In this document: positions 8,739 to 17,271 of the stretch, in pieces | Position numbering within the stretch: the first letter of the stretch is position 1 | How the letters are laid out: each line of letters opens with the position of its first letter | Source: Rhodocyclales bacterium | Lineage (GTDB): Bacteria; Pseudomonadota; Gammaproteobacteria; Burkholderiales; Rhodocyclaceae | Direction: 5' to 3' | Length of the DNA: 64,000 nucleotides | Assembly (NCBI GenBank): GCA_003105015.1 | Contig: PQAF01000027.1 | Coordinates: 104,425 to 168,424, forward strand | Notes under the pieces: model-generated | Seen by the model: the letters and a program-made list of their open reading frames with translations, nothing else | Told to the model about the DNA's origin: nothing | Databases searched by the model: none | Made by a program: the position numbers and the translations under genes

Positions 8739-10652
8739 TCAGACTGAGAGCGACCCCTCCCCGGACAGCGTGAAATGGAAAGTCGCGCCCCGCTCCGGTT
8801 CGGCCTCCGCCCAGATGCGGCCGTCGTGGAGCCCGACGACGCGGGCCACGATGGCCAGGCCGATGCCGGTCCCCTCGAAATCCTCGGCGCGATGCAGGCG
8901 CTGGAAGGCGCCGAACAGGCGGTTGGCGTAGCGCGGATCGAAGCCGGCGCCGTTGTCGCGGATATGGATGACGCGCCGGCCGGACTCCTCGCGCCAGCCG
9001 AAGCCGATCTGCGCCGTTTCCCGCCGGGCGGTGAACTTCCAGGCATTGCCGAGCAGGTTCTCCAGGACGATGCGCAGCAGCTGCGGATCGCCGCGCACGA
9101 CGACGCCCTCCTCGATCCGGGCGTCCAGCTTTCGCTCCGGCGCATGGTCCGCCAGCTCGCCCAGCACCTCGCGCGCCAGCCCGCTCAGGTCCACCTGCTC
9201 GAATGAAATCTCGCTGCGCCCGATCTGCGACAGGCGCAGCAGGTCGTCGATGAGGTCGCCCATGCGCAGGCTCGACTTGATGATGCGCTCGAGGCTGTCC
9301 CGCGCCTGGGCGTCATGACAACCGTCGCAGCGCTCCTTCAGCAGCCGGGCGAAGCCGTTGATGCTGCGCACCGGCGCCCGCAGGTCGTGGGACACCGAAT
9401 AGCTGAACGATTCGAGGTCGCGGGTGCGCTCCTGCACGCGGCGCTCGAGGCCGGCGTTGAGGCGGAGGATCTCCTCCTCGGCCCGCTTGCGCTCGGTGAT
9501 GTCCTCCTTCACCACGATGAAATGCGTAATCGCCCCTTCCTCGTTTCTCAGCGGAGAAATCCGCGTCGCTTCCCAGAAGAGATCGCCGTTCTTCTTGCGG
9601 TTTTCCAGCTCCCCGCGCCATTCCTGGCCGCGCAACAGGGTCGACCACATGTCTGCGTAAACCTCGGGCGGCGTCGTGCCGGACTTGAGTATCCTCGGAT
9701 TCTGACCCACCGCCTCGCGCCGGGAATAGCCGGTGATTTCGGTGAACTTCGGATTGACGTACTCGATCGTTCCGTCGCGGTCGGTGATGACCACGGTGGC
9801 CGGACTGTGCTCCACCGCCTGCGACAGCTTGAGCAGGGCCTTCTCGGCGTTGCGGATCTCCTCGAGATCGCGGGCGCTCTGCCGGATGTGCCGCTCGGTC
9901 TTCTCCGCCATCTGGTCGAAGGCCTCGGCCAGCTGGCCGATCTCGTCGTGCGACCTGAACCGCGTGCGCGCGTCGTAGTGGCCGGCAGCGAAGCGAAGGC
10001 TCGCCTCGGCCAGTTGCCGCAAGGGCGCCACCAGCCGCTTGCGGATGACGATGAAGCCGGCCGCTAAGAGCAGGAAGTCGAACAGCGCCAGGATGACGAG
10101 GCTCCGGACCGCCCGCGCCTCGGACTGGTCGACGTGCGCGACCAGCTTGCCGACGATGTCGTTGGTCATCGCCAGTATGGCCGCCGCATCGGCGTAGAAA
10201 TGCTCGAACTCCCGCGCGGCCCCCTCTCCGAGTTCCCGCTTTCGCAGGATGGCGGCGGCATCGGCACGGTAGTCGGCCCACGAAGCTTGCACCGAGTCGG
10301 CCAGCGGCATGATCCCGGCCGGCAGCCGCTCGATCTCGAGGCCGTCGACGCTGCCACCGTGGCTGAGCGTGCCCAGCACATGCTCGAAACGCCGGAAGTA
10401 GCCGTCGAGCGCCTGGCGATCCGTCGTCAGGCCGACGGCAAGCCGCAGCAATTCGGCCTGGGCGGCCTGGCTCAGGTAGCGCAGGCTGCCGGCCAGGTTG
10501 ATCGTGGCGGCGATGCCCTCCCGCTCCTTCATCAGGGTGCGGATGACCAGGCCGTTCGCCGCCACCACCAGCAGGATCAGCCCGAAGAAGACGGCGAACT
10601 TCTTGCTGATGGTCGGACGCAGGAGCCGGCGCGGCAGGGTCGCCTCAGCCAT
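8739..10652 (-). CDS. Membrane sensor histidine kinase (PilJ/NarX-type sensor, HAMP, PAS)
   Basis: 637 residues from the ATG at 10652, with a GGGAGGG-type ribosome site upstream; longer in-frame extensions look non-coding. Order: transmembrane segment about 18-40, periplasmic helical domain of the PilJ/NarX type (INLAGSLRYLSQAAQ, the P-box-like motif of nitrate and nitrite sensors), second transmembrane segment about 185-205, HAMP, PAS/PAC (about 285-400), HisKA with phospho-acceptor in SVSHDLRAP, and HATPase with DNGAGFD and GTGIGLAIV. It would sense a periplasmic signal and phosphorylate an unlinked regulator. No response regulator gene is adjacent. An FNR-like box lies about 300 bases upstream. 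Confidence 0.9.
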   Translation of the reverse strand: MAEATLPRRLLRPTISKKFAVFFGLILLVVAANGLVIRTLMKEREGIAATINLAGSLRYLSQAAQAELLRLAVGLTTDRQALDGYFRRFEHVLGTLSHGGSVDGLEIERLPAGIMPLADSVQASWADYRADAAAILRKRELGEGAAREFEHFYADAAAILAMTNDIVGKLVAHVDQSEARAVRSLVILALFDFLLLAAGFIVIRKRLVAPLRQLAEASLRFAAGHYDARTRFRSHDEIGQLAEAFDQMAEKTERHIRQSARDLEEIRNAEKALLKLSQAVEHSPATVVITDRDGTIEYVNPKFTEITGYSRREAVGQNPRILKSGTTPPEVYADMWSTLLRGQEWRGELENRKKNGDLFWEATRISPLRNEEGAITHFIVVKEDITERKRAEEEILRLNAGLERRVQERTRDLESFSYSVSHDLRAPVRSINGFARLLKERCDGCHDAQARDSLERIIKSSLRMGDLIDDLLRLSQIGRSEISFEQVDLSGLAREVLGELADHAPERKLDARIEEGVVVRGDPQLLRIVLENLLGNAWKFTARRETAQIGFGWREESGRRVIHIRDNGAGFDPRYANRLFGAFQRLHRAEDFEGTGIGLAIVARVVGLHDGRIWAEAEPERGATFHFTLSGEGSLSV

Positions 10653-11014
10653 GGCGCCGCCCTCCCCCAATGTGTGCTTTCCGCATGCCCTGTTCGGCGC
10701 AGCCGCGCGCATCTGCCATGGTGCAGTTCCCATCCGTATCGACGCTTGGTATTGCTGGCAAGCCGGCTTGCCCACGGCAAGCGAACAGGCCCACGCAATG
10801 GGCACCTTCTCGGCCCGAACGACAGGTGCCCGCGAAAACTGGGGAGCACCTGAGAAAGGCGGTCTTTGGCAGGAGGCAGCGATCTGCGCCGCGCGCCCCA
10901 AGACCGGGTGTAACGAAGGTGGAAGTTAAGAGATGGCGGAGGGGGCGGCCTTGATCGAAGTCAAAGCTTGACAGAATTCCTCAACCATTCCCGGGCCACC
11001 AGTCCGAACCTGCG
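10653..11014. other. Gene-free leader region upstream of the sensor kinase
   Basis: About 360 bases without a credible gene. It holds an FNR-like box (10951-10964), a perfect 16-bp palindrome GGCAAGCCGGCTTGCC (10757-10772), and a 7-bp stem CAGGTGC/GCACCTG (10823-10829 with 10846-10852). The 5' leader of the kinase mRNA may therefore be structured. I could not match it to a known riboswitch. Confidence 0.4.
10951..10964 (-). promoter_or_regulatory. FNR/CRP-family box (one mismatch)
   Basis: TTGATCGAAGTCAA matches the FNR consensus TTGAT-N4-ATCAA except for one base. Its centre is about 305 bases upstream of the sensor-kinase start, so it would act on a promoter with a long leader. Confidence 0.4.
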
Positions 11015-11800
11015 CTAGCGGCTCGATTCCCAGTCGTGGGAATGCGTGTGGGCATGCTCGATGCCGTCGTGGCGGTGGCGGTGGCGATGCACCAGGTTGG
11101 CGCATTCAAGCAGGGCCCGGTCGTGCAGCGCGTCCTGCAGGGGACCGTCGAAGAGCACGCGACCGCCCTCGCCCAGCACCAGGCCGCGCTCGCCCAGCTC
11201 GCTCGCCATCGACAGGTTGTGCGTGCTGACCACCACCGTCTTGCCGCAATCGAGCAGGAAGTCCACCAGCCAGCCGGAGGCGCGCGGGTCGAGGCTGGAG
11301 ACTGGCTCGTCGAGCAGCAGCAGGCGCGGTTCCAGCGCCAGGATCGCCGCCAGTGCCACCTTCTGCTTCTGGCCGCCGGAGAGGGTGAACGGCGCCTTGC
11401 CGGAGAGCGGTGCCAGGCCGAGCGCCGCCAACCAGCGTTCGGCACGCTCTTCGGCATCGGCCAGGCCGAGCTGGCGCGGGCCGTAGGCGATCTCGTCGCG
11501 CACCGTCGGGTTGAACAGCATCGCCTCGGGATGCTGGAACAGCAGCACCACCTCGGAGCGGAAGCGCCGCGCCCATTCTCCGCCCTTCAGTCTGGCCGGT
11601 GTCACTTCCTCGCCGGCGTAGCGATAGCCGCCCGCCTGCGGCTGCACCAGGCCGTTGAGCAGCTTCAGCAGGGTCGACTTGCCGCTGCCGTTGGCGCCGA
11701 GCAGCACCAGCTTCTCGCCCTCGCGCACGGAGAGCGAGACGCCGTCGAGCACCGGCGGCGCGTCGGGCCAGGCAAAGCGGATGTCGGCGAGTTCGATCAT
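11015..11800 (-). CDS. cbiO: Nickel/cobalt ECF transporter ATPase CbiO (NikO)
   Basis: 261 residues from the ATG at 11800. An ABC ATPase with Walker A LGANGSGKST, Q-loop LLFQHPE, signature TLSGGQKQKVALA, Walker B LLLLDEPVSSLD and the H-loop STHN. It energises import by the CbiM/CbiQ membrane part. The C-terminal ~25 residues are a histidine-rich tail (HRHRHRHDGIEHAHTHSHD) that may buffer or deliver nickel. Its start overlaps the cbiQ stop (ATGA), indicating translational coupling. Last gene of the nickel-import set; the hydrogenase and nikR context makes nickel the likely substrate. Confidence 0.93.
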   Translation of the reverse strand: MIELADIRFAWPDAPPVLDGVSLSVREGEKLVLLGANGSGKSTLLKLLNGLVQPQAGGYRYAGEEVTPARLKGGEWARRFRSEVVLLFQHPEAMLFNPTVRDEIAYGPRQLGLADAEERAERWLAALGLAPLSGKAPFTLSGGQKQKVALAAILALEPRLLLLDEPVSSLDPRASGWLVDFLLDCGKTVVVSTHNLSMASELGERGLVLGEGGRVLFDGPLQDALHDRALLECANLVHRHRHRHDGIEHAHTHSHDWESSR

Positions 11801-12453
11801 GGTTTCTTGTAGGCGCTTGCCGGGCCCGGGCGGTGCGGCCGCCAGGCGGGCGTTGTGGGCGGAGGCGCCTGCAGGGGCGGCAGGCCGGCATAGTCGTCGA
11901 AGCAGCCGCGCGAGCGCATCGCCAGCGCTGTCTCGGCGGCCATGCACACCGACTTGTCGAGCAGGTGGCCGGCCTGGGCGGCGGCATGGCGGGCACGCGC
12001 GGACAGCGCCGGCGCGGCGGCGTTGCGGCTGACGAAGGCGAGGCGGAAGTCGCGCAGCGCGCGCGAGAAGGCCTCGATCTGCCCGGCGGACAGGGTGACG
12101 ACGAAACTCAGCGTCGGCGAGAAGCGGCAGGCCTCGACAAGATTCACGCGGACGACGAACCAGAAGCCGAGGTACACCAGCAGCAGGACGCGCAGGTTCA
12201 CCAGCAGCAGGTAGTACGCCGAGAAATTCCCCTGCCACAGCGCCACCGCCGCATAGCCCAGGCTCACCGCTAGGTTGAAAGTCAGTCCCGCCAGCACGGC
12301 GCGGCGCAGGATGCGCCAGCGCGCGGCGCCGCTGGCGGCCAGCGCGCCGGCGAGCAGCACGGCCAGCAGCCACGGTTCGTGCAGCAGCGTCACCGCCACC
12401 ACAGCGGCGAGGTAGGCGAAGAGCCAGTGCGCCGCTTTCACGCCGCGCACCAT
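11797..12453 (-). CDS. cbiQ: Nickel/cobalt ECF transporter permease CbiQ (NikQ)
   Basis: 218 residues from the ATG at 12453. Several hydrophobic helices in residues 5-110 are followed by a cytoplasmic coupling region, which in this family contacts the ATPase through A-x-R-x-R-G motifs; here AMRSRGCFDDY near residue 185 is visible. It overlaps the end of cbiM by 16 bases and the start of cbiO by 4. Role: scaffold T component linking CbiM to CbiO. It contains one copy of the dispersed bipartite motif at 12278-12301, antisense. Confidence 0.9.
   Translation of the reverse strand: MVRGVKAAHWLFAYLAAVVAVTLLHEPWLLAVLLAGALAASGAARWRILRRAVLAGLTFNLAVSLGYAAVALWQGNFSAYYLLLVNLRVLLLVYLGFWFVVRVNLVEACRFSPTLSFVVTLSAGQIEAFSRALRDFRLAFVSRNAAAPALSARARHAAAQAGHLLDKSVCMAAETALAMRSRGCFDDYAGLPPLQAPPPTTPAWRPHRPGPASAYKKP
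12278..12301 (+). repeat. Bipartite motif copy 3
   Basis: Exact AAAGTCAGTC-N8-ACGGCG; inside cbiQ, antisense to the gene. Confidence 0.7.
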
Positions 12454-13082
12454 TTGCGCGCCCGGGCGAAGCGCCAGACCAGCACCGTCAGCACCGCCTC
12501 GCCGGCGCCGATGAAGAGATGCGGGATCAGCACTGCCGGCAGGGTGATGGTGAGGCCGAAGGGGAAGAACAGCGGCGTGCCATCCTCGCGCTGCGCGATG
12601 GCCGGCTGCACGCCGAGCGCCAGCGCCACCAGCAGCCCCGGCAGCACCACGGAGAGCCAGGCGGCGACAGCCACCGCCGCCGTCTCGTTCAGCCTTCGCA
12701 GTCCGCGGTAGGCGGCCACCGCAGCCAGCGACCCGCACAGCCCCATCGCCAGCGCATTCACCGCCAGCGCGGTGATGCCGCCGGCGCCGAACAGCAGCGA
12801 CTGCAGCGCCAGCACCAGGCTGTAGGCGAGGAAGCCCAGACGCACGCCGAACAGCAGCGCCAGCATCGCCACGCCGAGCGCATGGCCCGAGGTGCCGCCG
12901 GGGATCGGCACCATCACCAGGCCGAGGCCGTAGGCCAGCGCCGTCAGCGCCGCCAGGCGCGGCACGGTGTCCTCGTCGAGGGTGCGCCGCAGGCCGCGCG
13001 CCGCCCACGCCCAGGCCAGCCCCGCCGCCGCGTAGGCGGGGAGATAGGTCTGCGGCGAGAGGAAGCCGTCGGGGATGTGCAT
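12438..13082 (-). CDS. cbiM: Nickel/cobalt ECF transporter substrate-binding membrane component CbiM (NikM)
   Basis: 214 residues. It begins MHIPDGFL; in the family the N-terminal Met-His segment inserts into the membrane part and coordinates Ni2+ or Co2+ through its backbone and His2. The GGTSGHALG motif and about six hydrophobic segments complete the CbiM pattern. It starts one base after the stop of the outer-membrane protein gene, so the set is one operon. With nikR upstream and hydrogenase genes around, nickel is the more likely substrate than cobalt. Confidence 0.95.
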   Translation of the reverse strand: MHIPDGFLSPQTYLPAYAAAGLAWAWAARGLRRTLDEDTVPRLAALTALAYGLGLVMVPIPGGTSGHALGVAMLALLFGVRLGFLAYSLVLALQSLLFGAGGITALAVNALAMGLCGSLAAVAAYRGLRRLNETAAVAVAAWLSVVLPGLLVALALGVQPAIAQREDGTPLFFPFGLTITLPAVLIPHLFIGAGEAVLTVLVWRFARARKWCAA

Positions 13083-13083
13083 G

Positions 13084-14085
13084 TCAGAAGAGCATCGAGG
13101 CGCTGATCAGCAGGCGATATTTCTCGAGGCCTTCGGCGCCCTGCTGCAGGCGCTGCTCGTTGAGGTTTTTCCAGATCGCTTTCTTGACGCCGACGGCGAG
13201 GCTGAAGCGGTCCCAGTAGACGCGCACGCCGGGCACGGCGTAGAGCATGCGCCCGCCGGTGCCCTGCTCGCCGACGCCGTCGACCACGTCGCGGCCGAGC
13301 TGGAGGTACTGCAGTTCGAGGCTGAGGTCGGTGCGCAGCTTCTTTTCCGGGGCGGTGTGGAGGCGATAGGCCAGACCGCCGTTCAGGCGCAGCTCGCGGC
13401 CGAAGCGCGTGGTGAAGTCCGTGCCGGTGGTGTAGTCGGTGGCGTAGCGATGGGTCCTGAACCACAGCGTCGACGCCTCGGCATTGAAGGTCAGCTTGTC
13501 GCTCAGCATCTTCGTAGCCGTCAGGCCGAGCGTGTACGACGGCTTGCCGAAGCCGGTGGACATGCCGGGATCGATCGAGCCGTCGGGCAGGCGATAGTTC
13601 GGGCGGCCGGTGGGCAAAGTCAGTCCGCCGAAGACGGTGAAGTGCCAGTCCTCCATCTCGTCCAGGCTCTCGTTCTTCGGCACCAGCGAGAACGATTTCC
13701 CGTCGTGGCGGAAACCGATCTGGCCGAGCACCGATACGTCGGCCCACCCTTTCGTCTTGAAGCCGCCCGATTCGTCGGCCTTGACGTTGTGCGGCAGGAA
13801 AAGATAGCCGGAGAGCCAGGGCGTGAAGCCGTGGCCCAGCCCAAGCATGGTGAAGCGCGAATAGTCGCCCTCGACGTCCGGCCGCGCCAGGCGGCCGCGC
13901 TGGAACTTCGCGTGGTCGATCTTCAGCGCCAGCAGGGTGCTGCCCTCCGGCAGCACCGCCGAAGTGGCGGACTCGACCGGCGCGCCGGGCCCTTCCAGCG
14001 CGGCGGCGCCGACGCCGGCGACACCGTGGTGGGCGAGGACCGGCGCGACGGCAAGCGACAGAAGGGCGGCAAGCGGCTTTTTCAT
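13084..14085 (-). CDS. Predicted outer-membrane beta-barrel protein of the nickel-import operon
   Basis: 333 residues from the ATG at 14085, overlapping the preceding stop (ATGA). Signal peptide (MKKPLAALLSLAVAPVLA), then alternating hydrophobic and polar stretches with many aromatic residues typical of beta-strands, ending in ...YRLLISASMLF, a C-terminal Phe as expected for BAM-inserted barrels. Resembles the broad transporter / phenol-degradation-type outer-membrane family. Placement between nikL-like and cbiM suggests it passes nickel (free or chelated) through the outer membrane; this is inference. Carries a bipartite-motif copy at 13616-13639. Confidence 0.75.
   Translation of the reverse strand: MKKPLAALLSLAVAPVLAHHGVAGVGAAALEGPGAPVESATSAVLPEGSTLLALKIDHAKFQRGRLARPDVEGDYSRFTMLGLGHGFTPWLSGYLFLPHNVKADESGGFKTKGWADVSVLGQIGFRHDGKSFSLVPKNESLDEMEDWHFTVFGGLTLPTGRPNYRLPDGSIDPGMSTGFGKPSYTLGLTATKMLSDKLTFNAEASTLWFRTHRYATDYTTGTDFTTRFGRELRLNGGLAYRLHTAPEKKLRTDLSLELQYLQLGRDVVDGVGEQGTGGRMLYAVPGVRVYWDRFSLAVGVKKAIWKNLNEQRLQQGAEGLEKYRLLISASMLF
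13616..13639 (+). repeat. Bipartite motif copy 4
   Basis: AAAGTCAGTC-N8-ACGGTG, one mismatch in the right half; inside the outer-membrane protein gene, antisense. Confidence 0.55.
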
Positions 14086-14507
14086 GTTTTTTTCCTTTGC
14101 AGAAACAGTTGGACGATTCCGAAGATGGCCAGCAGGAGGCCGGCACCGAAGAACAGCTTCGCGCCGCGGTCCTCCGTCGCTCCAGCGGCAACGGCCTCGC
14201 CGCTGCGCGGCGGGTCGAATTTCAGGTCGACGCCGTGGCCGTCGGCGGCGAAAGCGCGCAGCCGCACTTCGCCAGACGGCGGCGGCAGGAACACGGCGCG
14301 TCCGTCCGCGTCGGTGCGGCCGACGGCGTGCGGCTTGTCGCTGCCGGCCGCATACACCTCGAAGGCCTCGAAGGCGAAGGGCTGGCCGTCGGCGAAAGTC
14401 AGTCGCACCGACACGGCGCTTTGTGCGGCGACGGCGTGATGCACCTCGTGGGCACAGGCCGGCAAGCAAGCCGTCAGCAGCCAGAAGAGAATCAAGTGTC
14501 TTTTCAT
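14082..14507 (-). CDS. NikL/CbiL-like small periplasmic component of nickel importer
   Basis: 141 residues. Signal peptide (MKRHLILFWLLTACLPACA), a beta-rich carboxypeptidase-regulatory-like region with HEVHHAV at its mature N-terminus, and one C-terminal transmembrane helix (LFFGAGLLLAIFGIVQLFL) followed by RKK. This layout fits the NikL class of auxiliary components that accompany NikM/Q/O importers that lack NikN. The His pair may bind metal. It overlaps both neighbours by 4 bases. Contains a bipartite-motif copy (14395-14418). Confidence 0.75.
   Translation of the reverse strand: MKRHLILFWLLTACLPACAHEVHHAVAAQSAVSVRLTFADGQPFAFEAFEVYAAGSDKPHAVGRTDADGRAVFLPPPSGEVRLRAFAADGHGVDLKFDPPRSGEAVAAGATEDRGAKLFFGAGLLLAIFGIVQLFLQRKKT
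14395..14418 (+). repeat. Bipartite motif copy 5
   Basis: Exact AAAGTCAGTC-N8-ACGGCG; inside the nikL-like gene, antisense. Confidence 0.7.
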
Positions 14508-15214
14508 TTGCCGGGCAGTTCGAAATTCAGGGTGGCGGCGCGGACCAGCGTGTCGGCCTGTCCGTCTTCGAGCGGCGTCTCCAGGCTGGCGGCGATCATC
14601 TGCAGGCCGCCGTGGCGGATCTTCAGCACCACCGTGCCGTCCTCGCCGGTTGCGCCGCGCGTGGCGCCGTCGTAGGCCACCGACACGCCGGCGCGCGGCA
14701 GGCCGTCCAGCGTGACGCGCACGCGCAGCTTGTCGTCGACGCCGAGGCGGAACGGATCGTCCGTCGGCGTGATCTCCAGCCCGGGCGTCAGCGGCTTGGC
14801 CAGCCTCGCGCTCCAGCGGTTGAGTCGCTTCACCGAATCCTCCGAGTGCCAGCTCTTCAGCACGCCGGCAATGCCGGTCTTCGGTGCGTTCTTCGTCTCC
14901 CAGGCGGTCTTCGTCCAGTAGCCGGACGAGGCTGCGATGAACAGCACAGCGCAGTCGCCGGCGATCCTGGCCGGATAGGCGGCGGCCACCGCCAGCGGGC
15001 GAGACTTGCCGCGCTCATCGAAACACAGCGCCTGCTTCACGAAATCCGCCGCATAGGGCACGCGCTCGGCGCCGGCATGGGCGCTCGTGCGGTGGCCCTG
15101 CAGCAGCACATGGCCGCCGCCCTCCTTCTCCAGCCAGAGGTCGTGGGCGGCGGCCGGCAGGGCCGGCGCCAGTAACAGCAGCGCAATTCGTGTGAACTTC
15201 ATTATTTTCTTCAT
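14504..15214 (-). CDS. NikK-like DUF4198 periplasmic nickel-transport component
   Basis: 236 residues from the ATG at 15214; a second ATG at 15202 is equally possible, neither has a strong ribosome site. Signal peptide, then AHDLWLE at the predicted mature N-terminus; DUF4198 proteins (NikK class) typically start with such a His-Asp metal-binding motif. Residues 40-230 are beta-rich. First gene of the nickel-import operon, overlapping nikL-like. Role: periplasmic capture of nickel, inferred from family and context. Confidence 0.75.
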   Translation of the reverse strand: MKKIMKFTRIALLLLAPALPAAAHDLWLEKEGGGHVLLQGHRTSAHAGAERVPYAADFVKQALCFDERGKSRPLAVAAAYPARIAGDCAVLFIAASSGYWTKTAWETKNAPKTGIAGVLKSWHSEDSVKRLNRWSARLAKPLTPGLEITPTDDPFRLGVDDKLRVRVTLDGLPRAGVSVAYDGATRGATGEDGTVVLKIRHGGLQMIAASLETPLEDGQADTLVRAATLNFELPGK

Positions 15215-15333
15215 AACAAGGTTCGTGCCAACCGCCACCCGCCTCCAACCTGCTGTTTTATAGGGAAAGGATCGAACCGCCGCGGCGGCGGCCGGAAAGT
15301 CCGCTGCCGTTATGAAGAATAGTAGGAAAGTGC

Positions 15334-16707
15334 TTAAACAGCCAGCGGCAAAGTCAGCGTCAGCACGGCGCCGCCGTCCGGATGGTTCGCGGCCGCTAGC
15401 GCGCCGCGATGGCGCTCGACGATGCCGTAACTGATCGACAGGCCGAGGCCGGTGCCCTTGCCCACCGGCTTGGTGGTGAAGAAGGGATCGAAGACGTGGC
15501 CGAGGCTGTCATCCCTGAAACCCGGCCCGTTGTCGCGGAAGGTCAGCACCACGCTGCGGGCGCGCGGCTCGGCGTGGATCTCCAGCCGGGCATCGGGCTG
15601 GTGCTCCGTACTGTCGATCGCGTTCTGCACCAGGTTCACCAGCACCTGCTGCATCTGGCCGGAGGAGCCCGAGACGGGAATCTCCTTCGGCATGTCGAGG
15701 CTGACCTTGATCTTCGATCCCGAGGCCTTCGCCACCCAGTGCACCGAGCGCTCGAGCACATCGGCCAGGTTGAAGGTTTCCTCCTCGCCGCGGTCCTGCG
15801 CCGAGAAGCGCTTCAGGCCGGCGACGATGTCGCGGGTGCGTTCGGCGCCCTCGATGGTGCCGTCGATGAGCGGCTTCATGTCCTCCATCAGGCGGTCGAT
15901 GCGCAGCGTCTTGCGCAGCTCGGCGACCTCCTCCGCCGGCCGACCGGCGTGGATGGCGTCGAGATACTCCTGCATGCGCTGACCGTAGCGCTGCAGCGCG
16001 TAGACGTTGCCGAGAACGAAGCTGATCGGATTGTTGAGCTCGTGGGCAACGCCGGCGACCAGGCGGCCGAGCGAGGCCATTTTCTCGGAATGGATCAGCT
16101 GCTGCTGGGCGAGCTTCAAGTCCTCGTGCGCCTGGCGCAGCTGGTCGTAGGCGCGGCGCAGGTCGCCCACCGGGCGGCCGGTCATCACCATGCCGACGAA
16201 CTTGCCGACCGGCGACAGGCGCGGCGTGCAGTTCACCGCCACCGGCATCTCCGGGGCATAGCGGCACTTGAAGTGCAGCTCGCAGTCGTGGATGCGCTCG
16301 CTGTGCAGGTCGCGCAGGAAGCGGCGTGCCTGCTCGCTGGAAGCGTCGTCGGCGAAGAGGTCGATCAGGGGGGTGCCGCGCAGCTCGGCCTCGCTTTTTC
16401 CCACCAGGTCGGCGAGCGCCTGGTTCGCCTCCTGGATGACGCCGTGGCGGTCGCACACCACCAGCACGTCGGACATCGAGGTGAGCACGCTGAAAATGAA
16501 CTTCTGCGTCTCCTCGAGCTTGGCGTTCTTTTCCTCCAGCGCCACCTCGTACTGCAGCAGGTCGGAGTACACCTCGTCCATCTTGCGGATGACGTCGATC
16601 CAGACGTCCTCGCCGACGCCCTCGGGCGGGTTCTCGAGGACGTGCGGCGGCAGGGTCGGCAGGTAGACCTGCGTTTCCTTGCCTTCGCCTTTGTCGGAGC
16701 GCGCCAT
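15334..16707 (-). CDS. hoxJ: Sensor histidine kinase of H2 signalling (HoxJ/HupT type)
   Basis: 457 residues with no transmembrane segment, so soluble. A PAS domain (residues about 70-190, [18 protein letters not shown]), a HisKA region with phospho-acceptor His in [10 protein letters not shown], and HATPase with DNGPGF and GTGLGLSI. This layout is that of HoxJ/HupT kinases, which are controlled by the H2-sensing hydrogenase (HoxBC/HupUV) and act on HoxA/HupR. HoxB and HoxC are encoded about 8 kb upstream on the same strand and hoxA near 44 kb. It starts within the stop of nikR (ATGA). Confidence 0.85.
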   Translation of the reverse strand: MARSDKGEGKETQVYLPTLPPHVLENPPEGVGEDVWIDVIRKMDEVYSDLLQYEVALEEKNAKLEETQKFIFSVLTSMSDVLVVCDRHGVIQEANQALADLVGKSEAELRGTPLIDLFADDASSEQARRFLRDLHSERIHDCELHFKCRYAPEMPVAVNCTPRLSPVGKFVGMVMTGRPVGDLRRAYDQLRQAHEDLKLAQQQLIHSEKMASLGRLVAGVAHELNNPISFVLGNVYALQRYGQRMQEYLDAIHAGRPAEEVAELRKTLRIDRLMEDMKPLIDGTIEGAERTRDIVAGLKRFSAQDRGEEETFNLADVLERSVHWVAKASGSKIKVSLDMPKEIPVSGSSGQMQQVLVNLVQNAIDSTEHQPDARLEIHAEPRARSVVLTFRDNGPGFRDDSLGHVFDPFFTTKPVGKGTGLGLSISYGIVERHRGALAAANHPDGGAVLTLTLPLAV

Positions 16708-17189
16708 CAGGATTTCGGCCGGCTGTGCACGTGGTAGGGATGGTCGGGGCCGTGGTGATGGCCATGATGGTGCTTGCGGCCGGCGTTCACGTCGGCGGGG
16801 ATCAGGTTGAGCGCACCGTGGCGCACGCCGCGCTCGGCCGTCACCGAGTCGGCGAAGGCGCGCACCGCCGCAGTCGGCCCGCGCAGGATCACCGTCTCCA
16901 GACAGTTGTCGTGGTCGAGGTGGGCGTGCATGGTCGACACGGTGAGGTCGTGGTGGGCATGGCTCTGCGCGGTGAGCCGCTCGGCGAGGTCGCGCTCGTG
17001 GTGGTTGTAGATATAGGACAGCGCGGCGATGCAGTCGGGCGCCTCCTCGCGGGCGAGCCGGCTGGCCTCGAGCTTCTCGCGCAGGATGTCGCGCACCGCC
17101 TCGGAGCGGTTGTCATAGCCGCGCTCGCGGATCAGCCGGTCGAATTCCTTCGCCAGCTTCTCGTCGAGCGAGATGGTGAAGCGTTCCAT
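16707..17189 (-). CDS. nikR: Nickel-responsive regulator NikR
   Basis: 160 residues. N-terminal ribbon-helix-helix domain (MERFTISLDEKLAKEFD...RSEAVRDILRE) and C-terminal ACT-like metal-binding domain. The high-affinity nickel ligands of E. coli NikR (His76, His87, His89, Cys95) are matched here by His77, His88, His90 and Cys96. An extra C-terminal His-rich tail (KHHHGHHHGPDHPYHVH) is unusual and may lower nickel-response thresholds. It represses nickel uptake when nickel is ample; the nik/cbi genes two genes downstream are obvious targets. Coupled to hoxJ by a 1-base stop/start overlap. Confidence 0.96.
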   Translation of the reverse strand: MERFTISLDEKLAKEFDRLIRERGYDNRSEAVRDILREKLEASRLAREEAPDCIAALSYIYNHHERDLAERLTAQSHAHHDLTVSTMHAHLDHDNCLETVILRGPTAAVRAFADSVTAERGVRHGALNLIPADVNAGRKHHHGHHHGPDHPYHVHSRPKS

Positions 17190-17271
17190 GGCCTCTCCTC
17201 AAGGCATGCGGGCCGGCCGCGCCGGCGCCAATAGCTGCCTATGTTACAGAGGTTGCGGAAGCTTGAGCGGC

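Noticed and set aside
10653..10980. Riboswitch (cobalamin or other) in the sensor-kinase leader
   Set aside because: A short stem (CAGGTGC/GCACCTG) is present, but no conserved riboswitch core sequence could be recognised, and the downstream gene is not a metabolic or transport gene.
15207..15319. 11-bp inverted repeat TTCTTCATAAC ... GTTATGAAGAA around the nikK-like leader as a NikR operator
   Set aside because: The arms are 91 bases apart and one overlaps the start codon; spacing does not fit a NikR site, so chance is likely.
15350..15370. Sequence resembling the bipartite motif (AAAGTCAG, then CACGGCG) in the 3' end of hoxJ
   Set aside because: The gap is shorter than the invariant 8 bases and the left half is incomplete, so it was not counted.
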